Assembly (NCBI RefSeq): GCF_000236905.1
Contig: NC_016529.1
Coordinates: forward strand, 434,001 to 498,000
Source: Tetrapisispora phaffii CBS 4417
Taxonomy: Eukaryota; Ascomycota; Saccharomycetes; Saccharomycetales; Saccharomycetaceae
Reading direction: 5' to 3'
Length of the DNA: 64,000 bases
Positions 58,038 through 64,000 of the stretch are shown piece after piece. Positions within the stretch are counted from its first letter, which is position 1, and each line of letters begins with the position of its first letter. The translations under genes were made by a program, and so were the position numbers. The notes under the pieces were generated by a model. That model was not told the DNA's origin. It searched no databases and saw nothing but the letters and a program-made list of their open reading frames with translations.

Positions 58038-58505
58038 TGTGTATATGTATGAAAAAAACCTTGTTAATAAGTATCCAACTTTCTCACCGTTATCAACAAA
58101 AACCTAATCGCTATCTGTGAACCAAAGGACAGTAGCTATAAAATCCCAAACAGTGTCAGTCACGGAGGCAGTATGATCCCTCTCTTATATACTAAAACTA
58201 TCCTCTCAAAAAGGTTTAATGTAACCATGTAAAGTACTTTTAATTGTTATTACTAATATCGAAACCAATATTTTACTGTCAGTGATTAAAAGTCCACAGA
58301 ATATCACGTGCAAGCGTCCGTTAAACGACAAGGTCATCGCAACTTTGGAAATACCTTCGATGAGTTGTGATGACTTGAACTATAGTTGCTAACCACGTTT
58401 GCACAGTTGGTGTACGTGAGTATGTAGAGATGACAAGCTGGTGAACTGTGAAAGTGTCCGGCATTGTAGGTTTTACTCTGTTCTTGTGAGATAAAAGGTG
58501 CTGCT
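58038..58505. other. Divergent promoter region NBP35-LIF1
   Basis: About 470 bp. One E-box ATCACGTG, with CACGTG at 58305-58310, lies about 195 bp before LIF1 and 270 bp before NBP35 and fits Cbf1. No ORF. Confidence 0.5.
58305..58310. promoter_or_regulatory. E-box in the NBP35-LIF1 divergent promoter
   Basis: CACGTG preceded by AT, giving ATCACGTG, a Cbf1-type site. It is a single copy with no partner motif identified. Confidence 0.4.
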
Positions 58506-59771
58506 ATGGGTGAATTTATCTGTTGCGTACCTGGGACGTATATCAGACAAGATGATGTTGCTGGGAGGGACGATGATGATGAGAACGATTTGAACACTAC
58601 TATATTCTGTAAGAGTGCATTTGAGTCTGCTGGTTTGGATTCTTTGCAGGTCCGGGGTTTAAGGATATGTGAGGTCCTGTTGTCTGATGGGACGGATGTT
58701 AGGTGTAAGGAAGATTTGAGTATTGATGATTTGAAGATATATAGAGACGATAGGGAATCCCAGCGGGAGTATATGTGGTACGAGATTTTGAGAATACTGT
58801 CGAGCCGTGCGATATATGTCGAGGAGTTGCAGGACAAAGTTAAGTTTACAACGGCAACGATGTCTTTGAATGAAGGTTCGACTTGGCATTTAGCTCTGAT
58901 ATTAGAATCAGCCGGGATAGTTGAGAAGATCGCTGAAATCGAGTTCCCGAAGAATAGCATCACTAAGGAGGTTGATCTGTTCCAGTACTCTACACTCCTA
59001 TCTCAGAATGTCTGCAAAGCGAACGATAGGGTAAACAGCATGTTGGGGAAGATGTCTGAATTGGAGAGCACGATTGCAGAGGCAGAAGCAGAGAAGAAAC
59101 TGCTCGATGATATATTATGCAAGAGGGATGAGGCCACTAAGTCAGTGGTGTTGACATTATTGAATGAGAAGAAGAATAAAATACGAGAACTTGTGGAAAG
59201 GCTGAAAGCATATGGAGATGATTCTATCGATGTGCTCGATGACTCAAATTTTATTAATTCGGACATCAACAGAAGTATTACTGAATTAAATTCACCTGGG
59301 AAGCGTCACAGAATGCAGAGAACTTCTAATGACAACATTAAATTGCTAAAGAAGAAGAAAATGAAGTTGGAAGAACCTAATACGATAATAAAGGCACAAG
59401 AACCAGACGATTTCGAAGATTTTGAATTCTTTGGCATCTCGCCCAAAAAACCAACTCAACGTTCGGGACTGAATTTGGCCACTACTGATACTGCCATGAC
59501 TGCATTGAAGTCAGAATCGGACTCAGAATTGGACAAAGGAACAGATACGAACTCAAGCGTAAAATTGAAGCAAGAAATACAATTAGAAGAACCTGTGAAA
59601 GCACCAGACCAAGACGAGTTCAGCTCAATGTTCATCAAGCCAGAGATAGAAACAATAGATACATTGAAAGCGAACCCACAGAGTGTCAATGATTCCTCAG
59701 ACGCCATGACAAAGTCTGAAGGCACCACTTCCCGTTCAGGAATGTCCACGCCAGAGGAAGAAACGGCTTGA
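58506..59771 (+). CDS. LIF1: XRCC4-like non-homologous end-joining factor Lif1
   Basis: 421 aa. The N-terminal third is a beta-rich head, followed by a helical stalk with heptads near 165-265 (MLGKMSELESTIAEAEAEKKLLDDIL, LLNEKKNKIRELVERLKAYG). This stalk would dimerise and bind the Dnl4 BRCT repeats. Then come a basic patch (KRHRMQRTSN, LLKKKKMKLEE) and an acidic disordered tail with FEDFEFFGISPKKP. Lif1 stabilises DNA ligase IV and brings it to breaks. Sequence conservation of this family is low, so the name rests on architecture plus the NBP35-LIF1 arrangement (YGL091C-YGL090W). Codons are less AT-biased at the 5' end than in neighbours. Confidence 0.8.
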   Translation: MGEFICCVPGTYIRQDDVAGRDDDDENDLNTTIFCKSAFESAGLDSLQVRGLRICEVLLSDGTDVRCKEDLSIDDLKIYRDDRESQREYMWYEILRILSSRAIYVEELQDKVKFTTATMSLNEGSTWHLALILESAGIVEKIAEIEFPKNSITKEVDLFQYSTLLSQNVCKANDRVNSMLGKMSELESTIAEAEAEKKLLDDILCKRDEATKSVVLTLLNEKKNKIRELVERLKAYGDDSIDVLDDSNFINSDINRSITELNSPGKRHRMQRTSNDNIKLLKKKKMKLEEPNTIIKAQEPDDFEDFEFFGISPKKPTQRSGLNLATTDTAMTALKSESDSELDKGTDTNSSVKLKQEIQLEEPVKAPDQDEFSSMFIKPEIETIDTLKANPQSVNDSSDAMTKSEGTTSRSGMSTPEEETA

Positions 59772-60345
59772 ACTCGAAACTGACGCATAAAAATTGTAGG
59801 TAAATGAATGTCAAACAATGAGTAAAAATTTAGCTTCTACCACAGTACAATCTCAAGAACATAGCAACCCCCGTAAACCTTTTATCAATTGCATCTTTTA
59901 TAACAGCTGCTCTTGTCATGAATTGTGTCACTTCAACTTCAAGGCTTCTCTCACTGGTCAAGCGGGGTTATAGTGAAAAAATTTTAATGAGCTGACCTTT
60001 AAGATTCAGAATCTGCCTTTAATTTAGTTAAATAAATGTATAAATGGATAAGTGTTAATAGCTTGCAACCATTTGTGGTGCAGATCCTGATAATAGAGTT
60101 TGTGTGAATTTATAGACTGGTTGTTTTGTATTCCTATCTCGACAGAATAGACGATTCCGTTGAGCGCAGTGTTGCAGAAATAAGTTTGACTGTGAACTAT
60201 TATAAAGTTGCATGAACTTTAGTTATTAGTGTTAACAATCCTATTATTATTTGAGAAATTGGTATATTATTTTATGGAAGTTCGTCTATTGCATTGTTTA
60301 TTCTCCCGATTAGATATTTGCTTTACTTAGAAAACAAGTGTGAAG
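59772..60345. other. Intergenic LIF1-MRN1
   Basis: About 570 bp: LIF1 3' flank and MRN1 promoter with probable long 5' leader. No ORF or sharp motif. Confidence 0.45.
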
Positions 60346-62127
60346 ATGAACCAAGATTTAGGTATTATACCAGATATTGTTTCTGCTAGGTTAAATGATA
60401 ACGTTCGAGGTTTTGAGACTCAGAATGATTTTAACATAAAGGAATCATGGGCGCACTCTGATATGAATGACTATATGAATTCTTATCCTTATGATCCTAC
60501 TTCGTATCAGAAAATGATACAAGGTCAACATCGTAATTCGAATACAGATTATATGTTGGACGAGAAACAATACATGGGTGAGCAACATAGATACGCTAAC
60601 CGCAACATGGATGACATGCCAAATAATATGTATATTGATTCTAGCTATACCGAAAATCAATGGCCACATCCAGTAGATTCACATCAAGGAATGGTTCACC
60701 ATAATACAAAAGATTATTCTCACTCTAATATTAGGGTGGCTGCTGCAGCTGCATCAGCTATCACTAAAGTAGAACCACAAACACTTTCGGTGAATTCATC
60801 AAATTTGTCTTCAAATTTGTCTTCGAATTACGTCACTGCACCAAGCAGAACCGTGTACTTAGGGAATATCCCACCAACCTTAACAGCAAGTGATTTGTTG
60901 GATCACGTACGTAGTGGAGTCATTGAAGAGGTCAAGATCTTACCAGAAAAAATGTGTGCATTCATATCATTCTTAGATGAAAATTCATCGCTATTATTCC
61001 ATTCAGATGCGATTTTAAAACGATTAAATATAGATGGTAAAGATATTAAAATTGGCTGGGGCAAGCCAAGCCCACTTTCTCCGATAATTGCAACTAGCGT
61101 AGCTACCGATGGAGCCACAAGGAATATATTCATTGGTCAATTAAACACCACTGATCATAATAAGCAGAAAGATAATGATGCAACTATATACCATGGCTCA
61201 GATGATTTTGAAGATATTATGACAGAAGAAAAATTGAGAAAAGATTTAGAAGAATATGGTGATATTGATTGTATTAAGATATTTAAAGAAAAAGGATTTG
61301 CATTTGTTCATTTTACTTCCATTCTAAGTGCAATTAAAGTTGTCAACAATTTATCCAATTCCAATCCTTACTACAGTAAAAAAAAAATCTATTATGGAAA
61401 GGATAGATGTGCATTTATCACTAAAACACAAAAGCATAATGCCGCTCAATTCTTAGGTATACCGACAAGCAAAGCAAATAGTCTAGAACAAACAAACTCA
61501 GGTTTACTTGCCAATGCATTACTTCAACAATCTGCTGCTGCTGCTGCAATTGCGACATCTGCCGGTGGTTCGAATAATCTTGGGAACCGTACTGTGTACT
61601 TAGGAAACTTACCAAATGATATTCGTATTGAAGACATATGTAATACTATAAGGTGTGGATTATTGCAGAATATCAAACTTCTCTCTGATCGTCATGTTTG
61701 CTTTGTGACGTTCATTGATCCTGTCTCAGCAGCACAATTTTATGCTATGAGCTCCATCTACGGCTTTGTTCTACAGAAAAAGAGATGCAAAGTAGGTTGG
61801 GGTAAACATTCTGGTCCATTATCCAATCCATTGACTCTAGCAGTAAGCAACGGTGCATCAAGAAATGTTTATATTGGCAACATCGATTTCACAGCTGACG
61901 GCACAAAGAGAGAACGATACTTCACAGATTCCAATCTAAGACGAATCTTCTCCGAGTATGGTGAAGTGGAGCAAATCAATTTCTTATATTCCAAGAACTG
62001 CTGCTTCGTTAACTATACAAATATAAATAATGCAATTTCTGCTATTGATAAAATTAAAAACAATCCAACATTCAAGAATCTAAAGATCAATTTTGGTAAA
62101 GACAGATGCGGGAACATTGCACATTAA
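60346..62127 (+). CDS. MRN1: RNA-binding protein Mrn1 with four RRMs
   Basis: 593 aa (S. cerevisiae about 612). The N-terminal 165 residues are disordered and rich in Asn, His, Met and Tyr. Four RRMs follow: about 168-240 (RTVYLGNIPP), 259-355 (RNIFIGQLNT with a long loop), 414-487 (RTVYLGNLPND) and 506-593 (RNVYIGNIDF). RRM2 and RRM4 both end in the family signature YGKDRC/FGKDRC, and RRM1 and RRM3 end in GWGK. Ala tracts separate the domains. Mrn1 binds mRNAs of cell-wall and mitochondrial proteins in S. cerevisiae. The frame extends two codons upstream only through a GTG; the ATG at 60346 is used. Homologue of YPL184C. Confidence 0.94.
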   Translation: MNQDLGIIPDIVSARLNDNVRGFETQNDFNIKESWAHSDMNDYMNSYPYDPTSYQKMIQGQHRNSNTDYMLDEKQYMGEQHRYANRNMDDMPNNMYIDSSYTENQWPHPVDSHQGMVHHNTKDYSHSNIRVAAAAASAITKVEPQTLSVNSSNLSSNLSSNYVTAPSRTVYLGNIPPTLTASDLLDHVRSGVIEEVKILPEKMCAFISFLDENSSLLFHSDAILKRLNIDGKDIKIGWGKPSPLSPIIATSVATDGATRNIFIGQLNTTDHNKQKDNDATIYHGSDDFEDIMTEEKLRKDLEEYGDIDCIKIFKEKGFAFVHFTSILSAIKVVNNLSNSNPYYSKKKIYYGKDRCAFITKTQKHNAAQFLGIPTSKANSLEQTNSGLLANALLQQSAAAAAIATSAGGSNNLGNRTVYLGNLPNDIRIEDICNTIRCGLLQNIKLLSDRHVCFVTFIDPVSAAQFYAMSSIYGFVLQKKRCKVGWGKHSGPLSNPLTLAVSNGASRNVYIGNIDFTADGTKRERYFTDSNLRRIFSEYGEVEQINFLYSKNCCFVNYTNINNAISAIDKIKNNPTFKNLKINFGKDRCGNIAH

Positions 62128-62884
62128 TAAGAGACATTTATATTATAATACCACCTATTGTATATTATAATAAAGTAATTTAGCTTGTATATACATGTAT
62201 ATATACTTAGCAATAAATTAATGAGAAGCATATACTATATGATCTTTTTGAAAGGCTGATTTTTATAGAAACATTTGTATTTACAAATCTGGGGAACTTT
62301 ACTATCTCAACTTTCATTATTTAACGCTATCAATCGAATTAATTCAACCAAACATCACAACAAAATATATACCATACATCACTTATATTGCTACTGAATC
62401 CATATTGAACACTTTATACATTCTATTAACCTCAAATTGTATAATTTTGTCACTCACTTGTTTCCTTTATATAGGTTGACTCAAGAGAAAGTCATTCTCG
62501 CATCAATTAAACGCAAGCCATTGTTCAATGAAAGGATCGTTCATTTTGTAATATGTCACCTTATTATAAGAAACCATGTTTACAGGTTAGTTCTATATAT
62601 TAGAAGGTCCTTGAGTATTAGAAGTGTATAGTGTTCAATTGAGTGTTGATAAAATTGCATATTTGGAATATATCAGTCTGTTTTTTGAAGTTTGATTACC
62701 AAAGGGTTGCTAACGGATAATATCAAGGGTTTAGACTATTTAATATATTGAATTTAGCTAACCAACTGTGTAACCGGGTTTACATTACTGAATAATACTT
62801 TTATATTGGATATAATTGGTTTGGTACATTTTTTGTGACTGTGTTTTCTGGTTCAATTTTACTATTACTGAAATAAGAACAATA
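62128..62884. other. Intergenic MRN1 to CBM48-type gene
   Basis: About 755 bp of AT-rich sequence. A TTG-started 64-codon stretch near 62437 is not credible. TATATACATGTATATATA near 62188-62205 is a self-complementary AT palindrome close to the MRN1 3' end. Nothing else recognised. Confidence 0.45.
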
Positions 62885-63550
62885 ATGACAATAATTACTT
62901 ACAAGCAACCATTGAATAAATTCAGGCAATTAAATATTGCTGGTGAATTCAACGATTGGAAAATCGTTTCTATGTCATTGGTAGGGGAGGAGTGGGTTTA
63001 CAAGATTGATTTCCCAGAGTTAGGAGATGAACCCAAGAAATTCCATTTTAAATTTATTGACGATAACGACAATTGGTTTGTTGGTGATAATTATCCTAAG
63101 GAATTGGATAAAAATTCCAATGAAAATAACGTGGTTATCGTTGATCCAACTGAGGATTCGAAGTTAAGTACCCCACATGTTAAAGGAAACCACATCAAAG
63201 AGTCACGAGCTGGTACTACGTCGTATATTTCCGAAGATGAAACGACATTAGCTGACCAGACAGCTCGAGAAACACCTCGTCAGCAAACAAATGAACCAGA
63301 TAGTTTGCACATAAAAACTTTTAATGCTGATTCTAAGGCAGTTGTCAGCGATAATCTGTCAGAAAAACCATATGATACTGAATCAAATGACAGAGAATAT
63401 GCAGAGCAAGAGAAATTAGCTGAGGATATTCAAAATAAAGGTTTTATAGATGGCAAAGAACCTAATAAATATCAGGATAAAAATACCTATAACAGGGGAA
63501 TAATTGGAGTCTTTGCTCTAATTGTCGTGTTTGTCGTAAGCTTTTTTTAG
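62885..63550 (+). CDS. Small tail-anchored protein with CBM48/AMPK-type glycogen-binding-like domain
   Basis: 221 aa. Residues about 3-85 resemble the E-set/CBM48 fold of AMPK-beta, Crp1 and Mdg1: QLNIAGEFNDWK (15-26), W37, then KKFHFKFIDDNDNWFVGDNYPKELD. The middle (90-200) is acidic and disordered. The last 17 residues (GIIGVFALIVVFVVSFF) are a single hydrophobic segment preceded by Asn-Arg, as in tail-anchored proteins of the ER or outer mitochondrial membrane. I do not recognise an S. cerevisiae counterpart of this length; Crp1 (about 465 aa) and Mdg1 (about 366 aa) share only the N-terminal domain type. The ATG at 62885 is used because the codons upstream begin at TTG. Confidence 0.75.
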   Translation: MTIITYKQPLNKFRQLNIAGEFNDWKIVSMSLVGEEWVYKIDFPELGDEPKKFHFKFIDDNDNWFVGDNYPKELDKNSNENNVVIVDPTEDSKLSTPHVKGNHIKESRAGTTSYISEDETTLADQTARETPRQQTNEPDSLHIKTFNADSKAVVSDNLSEKPYDTESNDREYAEQEKLAEDIQNKGFIDGKEPNKYQDKNTYNRGIIGVFALIVVFVVSFF

Positions 63551-64000
63551 ATTAATCTCAGAATAAACAATTATAAAAAATGTTATTGCTTCTTATAAAG
63601 CGATCATAAATATTTTTATATAGTAACAAATACCTTTATTTAAGAACCACTTGCAATATTATACAATTAAATATCTGAATAACACACTTAAGATACAAAT
63701 AATTTATATTTTGGAAAGTATTATGTAAATTGTTAAGAGTCAGCTATATTTCCAATGCTCTTTTAAACAAGTTTCATTTTAATACCAAAACTTAAAAAGT
63801 AATCATTATTCTTTTTAAATTGATACCTATGAATTGTATCCAAAAAGTTTTATAAAATATTCAATTTTGTTAAAGTTTAATTATTATATGTACATATAAG
63901 TGACTAACTATTTTATAAATTAATATTCAAAGTAGGGAAGATTTAATGTAGGATATTTTGACGAACTGAAATTGTTTGCTACAAGATCTAAGAAGGAAAG
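63551..64000. other. Right-hand end, 3' flank
   Basis: 450 bp of AT-rich sequence after the last gene, up to the window edge. No ORF or RNA gene is recognised. Confidence 0.45.

Noticed and set aside
58334..58963. 209-codon minus-strand ORF antisense to LIF1
   Set aside because: Shadow of the LIF1 frame; Ser-rich and family-less.

Overview
This window is nuclear DNA of a budding yeast of the family Saccharomycetaceae. It is AT-rich and gene-dense. Only one protein gene has an intron (RPL28, with a textbook TACTAAC branch site), there is one tRNA gene, and nearly every ORF is recognisable as the counterpart of a Saccharomyces cerevisiae gene.

Layout. From about 0.4 to 37.5 kb, two S. cerevisiae series are interleaved, each in its own order and with its own strand pattern. 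One is chromosome VII: YGL114W, SLD3, TAF6, CUE3, YGL108C, RMD9, MLC1, ARC1, RPL28, YGL101W, LSG1, SRM1. The other is chromosome II: SWC5, DAD3, ARC40, GPX2, ISW1, DPH7, HIS7. From about 38 kb to the right end, the chromosome VII series continues (VPS45, SPC105, NBP35, LIF1) but its partner changes to chromosome XVI: CBC2, CTI6, TCO89, RTT10, RTC6, MRN1. Many genes expected in a merged ancestral order are absent here (for example NSA1, VPS73, ALG7, SEH1, ENP1, USE1, TOS8, PAN2, NUP145, PPQ1). I therefore infer one of two whole-genome-duplication sister tracks in a lineage that split from Saccharomyces soon after the duplication (Vanderwaltozyma/Tetrapisispora-like). The species is not proven by the sequence.

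The genes are mostly core eukaryotic machinery: replication initiation (SLD3), kinetochore (DAD3, SPC105), chromatin and transcription (SWC5, TAF6, ISW1, CTI6), ribosome, translation and tRNA (RPL28, ARC1, LSG1, RTT10, DPH7, RTC6), actin and cytokinesis (ARC40, MLC1), RNA binding (RMD9, CBC2, MRN1), nuclear transport (SRM1), Fe-S assembly (NBP35), histidine synthesis (HIS7), peroxide defence (GPX2), trafficking (VPS45), TORC1 (TCO89) and end-joining (LIF1).

The least ordinary stretch is 39.0-43.3 kb, between CBC2 and CTI6. It holds a 493-aa ORF with a Gag-capsid-like core, a 136-aa orphan ORF with two hydrophobic segments, a 73-bp tandem duplication and a tRNA-Glu gene, where S. cerevisiae has none of these. 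Other points of note are a GC-rich 1.2-kb intergenic island with a perfect 32-bp palindrome upstream of MLC1, a hydrophobic N-terminal extension on GPX2, a 47-codon ORF with its own apparent promoter between LSG1 and SRM1, clear ribosome-biogenesis promoters at LSG1 and RTT10, and a small tail-anchored CBM48-type protein at the right end.
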